Below, piece by piece: positions 43,162-54,830 of a DNA stretch of 64,000 nucleotides (position 1 is the stretch's first letter; every line of letters begins with the position of its first letter). The position numbers and the translations under genes are program-made. The DNA comes from Diphasiastrum complanatum (lineage: Eukaryota > Streptophyta > Lycopodiopsida > Lycopodiales > Lycopodiaceae), in assembly GCA_029204225.1 (NCBI GenBank), contig CM055095.1, forward strand, positions 16,582,870 to 16,646,869, read 5' to 3'. The notes below the pieces were generated by a model. That model was not told the origin of the DNA and did not search any database. It saw only the letters and a program-made list of their open reading frames with translations.

Positions 43162-44490
43162 ATGGCTTCAATAAGCAGTATGCAATCAAAGATCTATACA
43201 ATCCTCGACTCATCAAGGTCAAACTTCCTAGCATGGAAGATAAAGACCTCTCTCATATTGAAGGGAAAAGGGCTATGGCCCTGGGTAGACGGCACCGAAG
43301 AGATGCCTACAACTATAGACAAAGGGCTACGTGAATGGAGAGAGAAGAATGACAAGGCAAGACCTCGCAACACTCTCTAATGCAAGAGATATGTGGGATA
43401 AATTGCTTGCCATATTTCAGACGAAAGCACGTAGCCAAATAATGCAAAGATCAACTGACAAATTTGCGATGGGGTGATAGAGACCTTACCTCCTTTATCA
43501 GAAAAATGAAGGATCTGTTTCTTTCATTACACAATTTCGGAGTAGAGAATGCAGTATCTGCAGAAAAGCAGCTCACCTATCTGTTAAGAGATTTACCAAG
43601 ATCCTTCCAGACAACCCGAACGTTGCTAGCAAAGGATCCAGCTATGACACTCGAAAAGGTAGCGATCGAGATTCAAGAAGAAGTTGAAGCTCGTGAGCAC
43701 CTTGATCACAAGGACGTTTCTGATCAAGCTCTCTACGGCAACAAGGAGAAGCCAAAGAAGCAGTTCAAGCCTAAGAGGGAGTCAGACAAGATCGAGACCA
43801 GCAAGCAGAGGGAGCCAACAAAGTCAGTTGGAAGAACAAAGGAAAGCCAAAACAACAAAATGGCGACTAGAAAATATGCATAAGATGCAAGCGCGAAGGA
43901 CATACTGTCGATTCATACTGGCTCAATCCGAAGATTGAGTGTTTATATTGTCACAAGAAGTATCATGTAGCCATGGATTGTTACCAAAACCCAAGAAACA
44001 AACATGCTCAAGGTGGTAGAACAATAATAGTTTGTCCTACGTCAAAGAGCCAGAAAGCTTGAAGATGCATGAAGAAAGACCAAATCATGGAAACTCGACC
44101 ACCTAAATCTGTGCAGACATGTGCACAGTATCGACACCTGACACACAAGAGGTAATCCTTGATTCAAGAGCAACCTCACACTTCATTACATCAAGATGGA
44201 TAATGTCTGACTTTCGGAGTGTAGATCCATCAAGACTTATTATTCTTGGAGACGGATCGAAACATCAAGTGAATGGTATTGGTTCACTGTGGTTCAATAC
44301 AAATGGTAGAGACAGACGACTCGAAGACGTTCTGTTCGTACCTACATTGCAGCAGGACTTGCTATCAGTCGCAAGGATAGCAGATGTTGGGATGCATGTG
44401 ACGTTTTCACACAAAACGTGTAATGCCATTGATGCAGGCATCAGTACATTGATTACACAAGGTAGAAGAAAAGACAACCTGTATCACTAG
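43162..44490 (+). pseudogene. copia B gag and protease
   Basis: Frames MASISSMQSKIYTILDSSRS, then RWGDRDLTSFIRKMKDLFLS (43464-43883) with LLRDLPRSFQTTRTLLAKDP, a 50-base deletion relative to A near 43375 and 43446, then knuckles CIRCKREGHTVDSY (last Cys lost) and CLYCHKKYHVAMDC. The protease site reads EVILDSRATSHFITS: the active-site Gly of DSG is replaced by Arg. Confidence 0.8.
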
Positions 44491-45518
44491 AAGGTACGCC
44501 TACCTGTAGATCAATTACATCAAACCCATGATGATTCATCAAATATTCTATGGCACAGGATACTATGCCATATGAACTCAATGGCATTGTATCAAACAAT
44601 CCATCATGGAGCTATCAGAGGGGTGAGCATCTCGAATGCAACCAGTTCGATGACCTATGATGCACGTATAAAAGGTCATATGTCATGTACTCTTTTGTCA
44701 AGGACTCCTACAGAATGACAAAGATTCTAGAGTTAGTACATTCAGACATCTGTGGACCTTTCGACGTGATCTCAGTAGGAGCTCAAAGTACTATATCACC
44801 TTTATTGATGACTATAGTAAGTTTGCCCAAATCTACTTCATTCACAACAAATCAGAGACATTTGACAAGTTCACAAAATATGTGAACTAGGCAGAAAAAT
44901 GCACAAGAAATAAGGTGAAGCAGATCAGAACAGATCGAGGTGGAGAATACATCTCAAACTGATTCACTGATTTTTGCAATGATCGAGGAATCATTCACAA
45001 AAGGATGACATCCTATACATCACAGCACAATGGTGTTGCAGAAAGAAAGAACATGACTCTCATGGAAGCCGCTAGGTGCTGTGGACTGAAGCAGTAGCTA
45101 CAGCTGCCTACATTCAAAGCAGGACAGGAAAATCTGGTGTTCCTCACACAACACCACATGAACTATGGTGGGGTAGAAAACCCAATTTGACTCATATTCG
45201 AATCTTTGGTTGTGCAGCATATGCACATGTTCCTGACAAGCTTCGAAAGAAACTTGATGAAAAAGCTAAACAAGATATCTTGTAGGATATGACAATCATT
45301 CGTCATACTACAGAATCTATATGCCAGAGACAAACACAGTGAAGACAGTAAGAGACATCAAGTTCGATGAAACCATAACAATGGCCAACAATGATCCTGT
45401 CAGCTATGAAGTTCTTGGAAGACAATATTATGATCTACCAACCGCGAGAAAGGGAGCAAAGGACGAATGTAGAAAAAATAGTAATTATTCTTCCACAAAG
45501 AACATGATGAAAGTTTGA
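44491..45518 (+). pseudogene. copia B integrase
   Basis: Follows a stop at YH*KVRL. Decayed HHCC region, LELVHSDICGPFDVISVG, a frameshift in the first Asp segment, RTDRGGEYIS intact, NGVAERKN, then a deletion of about 45 bases after MEAAR (to CCGLKQ) before AAYIQSRTGKSGVPHTTPHE and RIFGCAAYAHVPDKLRKKLD. Ends 45518. Confidence 0.75.
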
Positions 45519-46355
45519 ATAAATCAAATTAATATCAGTGTCTTCAATCAGATCTGTATCTGATCTATGTACTAACAGAACAATATTTTTTCTAATTGAA
45601 TATGTGTGCGAAAATAATATGCGAATTAAAGAGACAACATAAGACAATTTCAGATAGACATAAACTATTGATTAAAAATGAATTTATAATTCTGAATCTG
45701 AATCAGTATACATCTCTTGTTGTCTTATCTCGCTATTGTATCTCTGATTGAGTGTGTGAGTTAGAACGAGTAGTGCACATGTATTTATATTGCTACAGGA
45801 CAGGTCTTTTGGCCTTTTAATTCTGTAACAGTAGATATCTAACCGTTTATGACAGTTGATATTCAAATAGACGCTTTGTTTCCAGGGTCGAAAAATTCTA
45901 TTCATGAATTATTCACGACAGTCCATCTCTTCGTTACAGCTTCATGTTTTGCGAAGTGTTCGCGACACTTGTCTCTTTGCAATATTTTTGTCTTTTGTGA
46001 ATTGTTCATGACAGATGACAACTTTGAGTTTGAAGAAGAAATTCAGAATATTTCACAAACTGTTCGCGACAGTTTCACGACAGGTGAGCTTGAAGAAGAA
46101 ACAGAATATTTCATGACGATTCTGTTCGCAAATCTTTCGAGCTTCAACAAAAAAGCCATGAGCTTCTACAAGAAATTGTTTCACTAATATTTCACACATC
46201 TTTCGAGTTGGCTACAAGATAAATTTTGCGAATGCTTCGAGGTTGATTACGAATAGAAATGTTTCGAGTTCGCATTCGTTTCTTTCTCATCCTTTGTCAA
46301 GTAAACTGCACACTTTGTTAGTAGAATCAAGATTTGTCTGATCAGGTGTTTTGCA
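45519..46355 (-). repeat. 3' LTR of a minus-strand copia
   Basis: Begins TGCAAAACACC on the minus strand straight after TTGAGAGGGAGC (polypurine tract, 46356-46372). A TATA candidate ATATAAATAC is at about 45783-45792. Contains several TTCGCGACAG/TTCACGACAG echoes. The lower end abuts element B at about 45519 (approximate). Confidence 0.6.
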
Positions 46356-47228
46356 GCTCCCTCTCAAAGTGGGCAATTGGATTAACCCCAATCTTCTTCG
46401 CTGCTTCTCGAACAAAGTTTTACTGAGTGGCTTTGTAAAGATATCAGCTGTCATTTCCTTTGTGGGTATGAAGACTGTCTTTAGTATCTTCTTCTCAACT
46501 AAGTCCCAAATTACATGATACTTGCTAGCTATGTGTTTCATTTTTGAATGAAATACAGGATCTTTCATAAGATAAATTGCTGAAGTGTTATCCATTAACA
46601 AGACATAAGGTTCAAAAATAGATTCATCAAATCCTTCCAACATCTGTTTGATCCAGATCAGCTCGTTTGCCATCTTGGCTGCTGCTACATATTCCGCTTC
46701 ACAGGAAGATTGAGCTACTGATGTTTGCTTCTTGCTTATCTCTAGTATGCCAGATGCTAGAGTACAACCTCCTGAAATACTTTTGCCCCAGCTTGTGTCA
46801 CTGTAGGATTTGATGTGAAATTCAACTTCCTTCGAATGACACAGTCCATAGTTTTTATTTCCTCGAGATATTGTAGTACTCTTTTTGCCAACTTCCAATG
46901 CAACGATCCTGGGTTCTGATTATATTGGCTCAGCCTATATACTGCAAACGCTATATTAGGTCTGGTGTTGTCTGCTAGATATAATAATGATCCAACCAAC
47001 CTACGATAGGGTGTTTTGGCCATTCGTTTCTCTTCCTCGAGAGTCTGCGGACAATCTGCCTTACTCAGTATTATTCCAAGTATCATGGGAGTATGCACAC
47101 CTTTGCATTTGAGCATGTTGAAGTCTTCAATGATCTTTTGAGTGTACTTTTGTTGGTGAAGATACAACTTACCACCTTCAAAGTCTCTCATGATCTACAA
47201 GCCTAGATAGATTTTAGCTTCTCCTACG
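46287..47228 (-). pseudogene. copia RT C-terminus and RNase H, - strand
   Basis: 47191-46757: MRDFEGGKLYLHQQKYTQKI, KTPYRRLVGSLLYLADNTRP, NIAFAVYRLSQY. A frameshift leads to 46898-46287 with SGGCTLASGILEISKKQTSV, SSCEAEYVAAAKMANELIWI, LMDNTSAIYLMKDP, and TADIFTKPLSKTLFEKQRR. Truncated above 47228 (VGEAKIYLGL), where a minisatellite starts. Confidence 0.8.
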
Positions 47229-47472
47229 TGTAAAAATGCAGTGTCGTCTTTTTCGCATTTTTTTGTCTGTCAGAAATTACGTGTAAAAATACAGTGTCAT
47301 CTTTTTCACATTTTTTCGCCTGTCAGGAATTACGTGCAAAAATGCAATGTCGTCTTTTTTGTATTTTTTGCCTGTCAAAAATTACGAGTAAAAATGCAGT
47401 GTCACATTTTTCACCTATGGCAGTTTACGTTCATTTATGCAGAATGACAGTTTACGTTCATTTATGCAGATA
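47226..47472. repeat. minisatellite, about 53-bp unit
   Basis: Units start at 47226, 47279, 47332 and 47384 with ACGTGTAAAAATGCAGTGTC and share CTTTTT-GCATTTTTT and TGTCAGAAATT. The last unit is followed by two copies of a 27-bp piece TTTACGTTCATTTATGCAGA. The 68-codon frame across it is a product of the repeat. Confidence 0.85.
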
Positions 47473-48194
47473 GATTGTTTATGACCAATTGTCACCGCTT
47501 ATCAGCAAGCAACTTCTGAGAAGAACTAGATGAATGCCAGTGGACACCAGCCAACTGGCAATCGCATTTGACGACCTAATTACTTAGTAAAAATCAGTTG
47601 TTCATACATCATCTCATTATCAACGTCATTGTGAATTGTGAAGGAGTTGAGTATTATTACACGATGCTTCATGTGCTCTCATCAAGAAGATCGTTCACAA
47701 TCAGAAAGCATTGTTGTTAGCTCTCTATCAAGCTTTCAAGCTTGAACTCTCTTGAGCATTCTAGCTCAATCTTTTAGAGATTTATTTTAGAGTTGCTATT
47801 GTGCTACTGCTTATCAGCAAAGTTGCTTATTTCAAACTTATTCTCAGTTACTCAGAGACAGCTTTAGAGTGCGTGGTTTCTATCCGCTATTGTCTTGTGT
47901 TCATTAGCATCTAGTTTTGTTTTTTTCTAAATCAATACTATTTTCTTATTGCATTCAGTTTGTGTCAGAATGCATGCATCTTTGTATTGCTTTTGTAACT
48001 GATAAGAAATTGTCTGAGAACTTAATACTTTATGTTTGGCTACATGATCACTTAGTATCTAGTGGAAGTTAGTTGCTAAAGATTAAACGTGATTTCCATC
48101 ACTATTGTTTTGTTCAATTTTTGATAGGTGTAGTTACGCATTGGAAGTAGGAAGTAGGAAGTTTCCGCATTCTATTACTCACCTATTTCCGACA
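47473..48194 (+). repeat. 5' LTR region of copia element D
   Basis: Non-coding, ending TTCCGACA directly before the primer site TGGTATCAGAGC. The 5' limit is not defined because no matching LTR is present downstream. Confidence 0.5.
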
Positions 48195-48206
48195 TGGTAT
48201 CAGAGC
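48195..48206 (+). other. primer binding site, initiator tRNA-Met
   Basis: TGGTATCAGAGC. Degenerate echoes follow (TGGTATTAGATC at about 48215, GTATCAGACTTG at about 48282, ATATCAGAGC at about 48323). Confidence 0.85.
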
Positions 48207-48484
48207 ATACCTACATGGTATTAGATCATACTATCATAGTATCAATGCTAGATCACTAATTTTTTATTTGAACCATAACGGTATCAGACTTGTGATCTCT
48301 ATCAAGGCCTAATACTATTTTGATATCAGAGCGAAAAGCTCTATTACTTGATATCTTTCATGATTTCAAATTGATACAATATTCTTCAATTCCTTTCATC
48401 CTTTCAGTATCAGATAATTGATTTTCTGTTGTTGGCATCACTACATCTTAGCGTCATCGATACAATCGATAGACTAAGTTCCAG

Positions 48485-50935
48485 ATGGATTCTCAAAGTA
48501 AAGCTGGTCTTATTGCAGACAAGCTGAACGTATCCAATTATCATTTGTGGAAATTAAGATGAAGACCTTGCTAATCGCCAACGAGTTATGGGATGTTGTT
48601 ACAAGTATCGAAGTGAAACCTAAAGAGGACACAAAAGACTCAAAATGGAAATCGAAGGATGGTAAAGCTTTCGCGCTTATTATCCTCAATATATCAGATA
48701 CTCAAATTGGCCACATAGTTGAAGCTAAAACTTTGAAAGAAGTTTGGGACATCCTGAGCTCACTATATGATGTGAGAGACGTAACTACCAAGTTACATCT
48801 TCGAAGGAAATTCTTCACACTCAAGATGTCAAATGGTGATTTTCTTCATAATCATATTAACCAATTTAAGAGTCCTTGCAACATATGATTGCTGTCGGAT
48901 AATCATAGATGATCAAGATGCAATAATGACATTGCTTTCAAGCATGCCCTCTACATATGAGAACTGGGTGATGATCATCACGACACACTCAAATTTAACT
49001 CTTACCAGAGTTATCACTATGTTCCTGCAAGAAGATAATCTAAGAAGTCAAGACACTTTGTCTACCTCTTCATCTCATGCTCTATATGTCAACAAGGACT
49101 CGAAACGACAGAAGCAGAAAAGCTCCAAGCAGTCTACATCGAGTTAGAAACAGACTCAAAGTCAAGGACAATCATCAAATCCACATTTGTCAAAGAAGAA
49201 GATGTTTTGCAAGTATTGCAAACGCAATAACCATGAGATTCAGGATTGCCGAATTCTCAAAGTGAAGAATGCAGCCAAGCAACCTGATCAACAAGCAAAT
49301 ATAGTTATAGCATCTCCTCAAGTCGAAATGGATGAAGGCGCTTTTATGGTCAAAGACAAATACGCAAATTAGGATGCTTCGTGGTTTCTGGAGTCTGGCT
49401 ACTCAACATATGAATAATTATCGTGAGATTTTCCAATCATATACACCTTACAACACAAAGAAGTAAGTTCACCTTGGTGACGATAGTACTTACACTAACG
49501 AAGGTGAAGGTAATGTAAGATTGAGATTTCAGCATGATCAATTCAAACTACTGTCAAAAGTCTTGTATGTTCCTAAACTCTCTAAAAATCTGTTATCAGT
49601 AAGTAGAATTACAGACTTAGGTCATAAGGTGGAGTTTGAGTCTAATCAATGCAGAATTATTGATAGGAGTAATAAGATCCTTGCACTTGGCAAGAGGCAT
49701 GGATACTTATATAGATTGGCACATTGTTATTCTGATTCTAGTCAAGCCTTGAAAACCTCTGTTCTTGTCAATAAAGCATTACTATGGCATCATCACTTAG
49801 GACACTTGAATTATGCATCTATTTCGAACATGTCCAGACAATCCATGGCTCTTGATCTCGACTATCCTTCTAGTAAAGTCAATTTCCCTGTCTGTCATAG
49901 CTGCATCTTTGGAAAGCAGACTATGATTCCTTTTAGATCAAGTCATAGGCATGCAAAAAAGGTCTGTTAGATGTTGTTCATACAGATATATGTGGACCTA
50001 TGCAAACTCCTTCATTGCTAGATGCAAAGTATTTCATTACCTTTATTGACGAATTCTCCAGAGGAACAGCTATTTATTTTATTAAACAGAAATCAGAAGC
50101 TTTCATCAAGTTCAGACAATTCAAAGAGCATGCAGAAAATCAGAATGGTAAACGAATCAAAGCACTGAACTCAGATAACGAGGGAGAATACATCTCCACC
50201 GAATTCAAGGAGTACTGCCTTAACAACGACATTGAGCAACAATATATTACCTCCTATTTGCCTCAGTCAAATGGTCTTGTTGAGAGAAAGAACAAAACCT
50301 TAGTTGAATCGGCAAAGTGCATGTTATCACATGTGACACTTCCGAAGTCCTTCTGGACTGAAGCTGTTTCAACAGCAACCTATATTCAAAACAGATGTCT
50401 TACTAAAGGTCTCTCAGACAAAATACCATTCAAAGTTTGGACAAGTACCAAACCTTCTTTATCAAACTTATAAGTTTTTGGATGTACTGCTTATGCGTAT
50501 ATTCCTCATGATCTTAGAAAGAAGCTCGACTTCCAGAGTATCAAATGTATTTTCATCAGCTACACTACTTCAAATCAAGCCTACAAGTTGTTCGATCCCA
50601 TCGAGTCGAAGATATTCACTAGCCGGGATGTCATATTCATTGAAGATCAGTTTCAACACCTCAAGGGAAAAGGCACAGCCCATCCAGCAGATTCTCCTGA
50701 CATATTGAACTTTCCAGTTTCTTAGTTGACTATTCTCATTGAAGGACCAAGCTCATCTATAGACTCTTGACGAAAAACAAATCAACGGTGAATCAGAAGA
50801 TGATGACGTTGCAATTTAGCAACTACAATATGATGAAAATAATCAACTTCCTCTATTTTCTAGAAGATCATCAAGAGCTAGCAGACCACCTATCAGGTAT
50901 ATCGACGAGTCTGTAGCCTACCTTGTTCATGAGCC
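48485..50935 (+). pseudogene. copia element D: gag, protease, integrase
   Basis: ATG at 48485 (MDSQSKAGLIADKLNVSNYH). A frameshift leads to ELWDVVTSIEVKPKEDTK and ILSSLYDVRDVTTKLHLRRK, then MTLLSSMPSTYENWVMIITT. One zinc knuckle, CKYCKRNNHEIQDC, is at about 49210. The protease active site is WFLESG (Glu for Asp) at about 49390. 49521-49970 is KVLYVPKLSKNLLSVSRITD and WHHHLGHLNYASISNM. The integrase core (50000-50473) has FITFIDEFSR, NSDNEGEYIS (Asn-Ser-Asp), SNGLVERKN, FWTEAVSTATYIQNR. The tail ends SRASRPPIRYIDESVAYLVH near 50930, where a second gag begins. RT and RNase H are absent. Confidence 0.8.
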
Positions 50936-51905
50936 GATGATTGTCTGGAAAATCTTGAGCACACTATATGAAGTGTGAGATATAGCTTCCAAGCTACATC
51001 TCAGGAAAAAAATTTAATCCCTCAAGATGACGGATGGTGATTCCCTACAGAATCACATCAATCGATTCAAGAACCTGCTAAGGCAAATGGCCACTGTCGG
51101 ATCAGTCATAGACGATCAAGACATAGTGATGCAACTGCTTACAAGCTTGCCAAGCTCATACCACAGCTGGGTGATGATCATCACGACACATCCAGAACTG
51201 ACTCTTTCAAGAGTCGTTACTATGTTGTTGCAGCAAGACACACGGAGGAACAAAGCCTCAAGTTCCTCAGCTGATTCTCATGCCTTATACACTAACAAGA
51301 ACACGACTAAGTAGAAGAAGAAGAAAGGCTCGAAGCAATCAAAGCCTGACCAGAAACCAATACAGCACAAAGAACAGTCGAATCCGCAGACGAAGAAGAA
51401 ACTGTTCTGTAGATACTGCAAGTGAAACAACCACAAAATTCAAGACTACTGGATATTGCAAGCAAAGCTATTAAAGGTGAAGGTACTGTAGATTAAGCTT
51501 TGCAAATGATCAGTCTAAACTACTTTCTAAAGTCCTGTATGTACCAAACTTATCTACGAATCTGCTCTCTGTGAGCAGAATCACAGATCTAGGAAATAGA
51601 GTAGAATTTGAATGTGATCAGTGCAAAGTAGTTGATAGGACAAGCAAGATCCTAGCACTCAAAAAGAGGCATGGATACTTGTATAAATTAAGTCATTGCT
51701 TTTCTGCCTCTAGTGAGGTGCTCAGTACTTCTATTCATGCAAATAAAAGTTTACTTTGGCATTATAGACTATCGATCGATACTTGGATCTCCCATGTACG
51801 CAATGGTCTGTACAAGACCAGATATCTCTTTTGCAGTAAGCTCACTCATCCAATATATGGCTAATCCTGGCATTACCCATTGGAAGGGTTTCAGACTCAT
51901 CTAAC
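50936..51905 (+). pseudogene. copia element E: chimeric gag / RT-end fragment
   Basis: Starts inside gag (VWKILSTLYEV, a stop, LHLRKK) and continues MTDGDSLQNHINRFKNLLRQ, LLTSLPSSYHSWVMIITTHP, then a zinc-knuckle area (LFCRYCK). SRITDLGNRVEFECDQCKVV and KRHGYLYKLSHCFSAS of the protease/pre-integrase region follow. After NKSLLWHYRL the sequence jumps to RT-end sequence GSPMYAMVCTRPDISFAVSS, deleting integrase and most of RT. A sister copy of D by wording. Confidence 0.75.
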
Positions 51906-52160
51906 TTGAGAACAACTATCAACTTGTTATTGACATTCTCATTTTGTAATACCATAAAAATTTATGATGAATGTTAGTAACTGATTAATGTCAATAAATC
52001 AATTGTTGGAATTGTTATATGCTAGACTTTCTTCTTTCGAGCAATACACTTCATTGATATGAGATGGATTACCAACTATTGTCTGCATACTTTGGTTTAG
52101 CATGTCTTTTTTTTAAAAAAGATGAAATGGTCGTGGGATTGGAAACTTTTTAACACTTAC
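51906..52160. other. spacer and intron side of family X copy 3
   Basis: AT-rich. Close to 52160 the minus strand reads GCATAG/GTAAGTG, a strong splice donor for the exon above. Confidence 0.4.
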
Positions 52161-52905
52161 CTATGCAAATGCCTCCTTTATCATTTTAAACATTGTTGCA
52201 TATGCTTCTCTACTGATGCTAGAAAAGTCACATGCCCCCTGAAGCAATGTAGTGTCTAATATTTTTCCAACTTCATTCATAATGCTATCAGTAACTGAAG
52301 CCTTAATCTTTTTCATTTTGTTATTGTTTAACATTGATTTCATAGATTTAGAAGTCAAGATAGAGCCTAGTGAGTTTCCAATCAAAATCTCATTGGCCAA
52401 ATGGTCTTCAACAACCAATGTTGATCTGCATTGCAAACATAATGTTCATGAAAATGTCAGTAGAAATTAGGACACTCATAGTATTCACAGCAGTATAATA
52501 AGCAAATCAACAGAAAGTTGAAATAAATAAATAAACTAGTGATTATGAATGAATCAAAAAGTTCAAGCAATATTCAATACCAAATAAGCTATAAATTACT
52601 TGAATGCACAGATTTGCTATGACCTCCTCTGGATGATAGATCACATATTCTTGGTTACCAGCCTTTTCCTCTTGTTGCTTCGGACCTTTCTGTTGAGCAC
52701 ATCCATATCTTTAACAAGAGACAAATATGAGATACGCATGGATTGAAATGCAGTTTCTATCTCATCATTACTAGTTGCATAATGATGCAAATAAGATTTC
52801 AACCTTTCGATCTCCTTCTTGAGCATCTCATTTTCATCCAAACAAGTTTTCAACTTTGTAGATTTTTCTTCACACTCCTTTATTTTTCTCTAATTAACTA
52901 TTCTA
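52161..52905 (-). pseudogene. family X, copy 3 (two exons)
   Basis: Upper exon, about 52905-52641: RKIKECEEKSTKLKTCLDEN, EMLKKEIERLKSYLHHY, AFQSMRISYLSLVKDMDVL and basic VRSNKRKRLV, matching the coiled coil of copy 1 at 16.75-16.97 kb. Lower exon, 52436-52161, begins after TTTGCAATGCAG and reads NSLGSILTSKSMKSML, GKILDTTLLQGACDFSSISR, EAYATMFKMIKEA. It matches copy 1 with the same intron position, and ends at donor AG/GTAAGTG. No stop inside either exon. Downstream exons expected below 52160 are absent, replaced by copia. Function unknown. Confidence 0.55.
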
Positions 52906-54029
52906 TGAAATCTTGCCACTAGTCTTTACTCTCATACATGATAACTGTAGTCTGAACTATCTAATGTTTCTGCAATAAATATTCCAAGTTTTGGTTTGTC
53001 TACGTAATCAATTGTATCAATTATGATAGTTTAAAAATTAGAATAGAATAGAATTGGACGAATTGTTTGGTTCAACATTCTGATTCAAATCTAATAGACG
53101 TAGTTCATGCACCGAGGAAAAGGCTCATTCTGCAAAGCTTATTAATTCACCATTCTAATTCACATCGGATCACTGCATTTTCCGTGCTGCACCAAGTCAA
53201 TTCCTCTAAAGCGATTTTTTCCAACAATGTTATGTCTTCTCACACAGAGCCCATATTTTTTAATGCTAAAAAGTATTGGTAGATCAATGTTCGTTTGAAG
53301 GTTTTGCTCCATAGGGGCTAGAAATCATGAAGTCAAATGGGAAGGTGCAAAAGTCGATGTTCCCCAAGGGCTTGAACTTGTTTAGTTGGATAAAAAGTGG
53401 TTGCTATCCAAAAGATAACAAGGCGAAGAGCTTTGATTGAAAAATGTTGAGTTTGATAGTTTGAATATAACTAGCACAATGGTACTAAAAAAGTTGTGCA
53501 TAAATATGAAAATCCATTCCTTATAAATTCTATTCCTAAAGATTTACTCGTGATCAAAAAATTAAAGTTATGTCGTGTACAAAACCTATAAATGCTACAT
53601 GTCTCATTGAGAGAATATCTAAAAATTGCAAATGTGGTATAGTTCTAGGATCTCATATAGTTTTTCATTTACCACCTCTGACAAACAAAAATAACTTTAG
53701 TCAAGACTATTAGAAGTGTGAAGAGCTTGCTAGAGATAGAAAGAGTAAGAATTGAAATAGATCTTTACCTGTCCTACAAAGATTCTAGCAATGAATTTGT
53801 GTTTACAATGATTCACTTTTAGGCTTTTTCACTTGTTGACTTTAATGTATACGTTAGGGTCTACATTATAGTTTTGCTATGAGCAACTCTAGAGAGTACA
53901 TTGTAAAATTTGGACATTATCTATAAATCTTTGTACAAAGTGTCAATAAAGAATTGACATTTTGCGAGTAGATTTTTTGTGACTGGTGCAAAAATTCCAA
54001 GACCCAAAAAGGTAGCATGCGGCTAATTT
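52906..54029. other. no gene recognised
   Basis: AT-rich. A 71-codon frame at 53067 has no recognisable feature. 53880-53960 resembles an LTR or transcript end (GTACATTGTAAAATTTGG), but no partner was found. Confidence 0.4.
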
Positions 54030-54830
54030 CTAAAGGTAACATGTGGCTACTTTTTATACATTGCCAAGTTCATATGATATTTCTCATAAACTTTGATTAT
54101 TCAATTTATGCTATTTTCATGCTCAATAAGAACTTTGGCTTATCCCAATTAGCTAGATTAAAGTATGCCAAGTATTTTGAATTACTATTACGATCACATT
54201 ATAAAAGATAAATGTCATTTTCATGCTCTAAAAAACTTTGGCATGCCCCATTTCTTCTAGGAAGGTATGCCAAAGTATTCAAATTCATTGTCACAATCAT
54301 TGTTTCATTTTCATTATAAGAAAAAGTTGTTGCATACTCCCTTAGTTGGTTAGGAGGGCATGACAAACATTCAAAATCATTGCTAGACTCATGCTTTGAA
54401 AGATTAAATCCATTCTATACTCCAAAAAAACTCTGGCATACCCCCCCAGCCAACTACGAGAGTATGCTAGGTATTCTAAATCATTGTTAAACTCACATTA
54501 AAGATGAGATTCCTTTTCATATTTAAAAAAATAAAATTGGGCTATATACCAAATATTTTATTTTAGTGATTAAATACACCCGTCATCGACTAGATGGGCA
54601 TGCGAAGTAGTCCATTGTTACACACATTTTGAAAGATGAAAGACATTTTCACGCAAAGAAAGCCAAACATATTTCCCTAGTTGACCAAGGAGATATGCAA
54701 GGTATTTTATTTCATCGTTGCACTTCATAACAAGAATCCTTGGCATACCTCTTTTGTTGGCTAACAGAATATGTCAAGTATTCAAAATCATTGTTACTTT
54801 TATTGGCATGTTCATCATTTAAATGTTTGC
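54030..54830. repeat. diverged tandem repeat, about 100-bp unit
   Basis: Seven or eight units share CTTTGGCATACCCC, a TTGGCTAGGAGGG-like stretch, GTATGCCAAGTATTC, AAATCATTGTTAC, and GATGAAATCCATTTTCATGC. Units start near 54131, 54235, 54325, 54428, 54545, 54660 and 54734. Spacing is 70-130 bases and identity is moderate, so the array is old. Confidence 0.6.

Larger units (their letters stand above)
43014..45518 (+). mobile_element. copia element B (truncated after integrase)
   Basis: Close relative of A. It has a doubled primer site at 43015 and 43043, gag from the ATG at 43162, protease, and integrase to the tail (TVKTVRDIKFDETI, 45321-45518). RT and RNase H are lacking. It ends against the LTR of a minus-strand copia. 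Confidence 0.85.

Noticed and set aside
47241-47447. 68-codon frame with repeated peptide
   Set aside because: It is simply the 53-bp minisatellite read through.
47226-47472. CRISPR array
   Set aside because: Units abut with no unique spacers and the context is a plant TE region.
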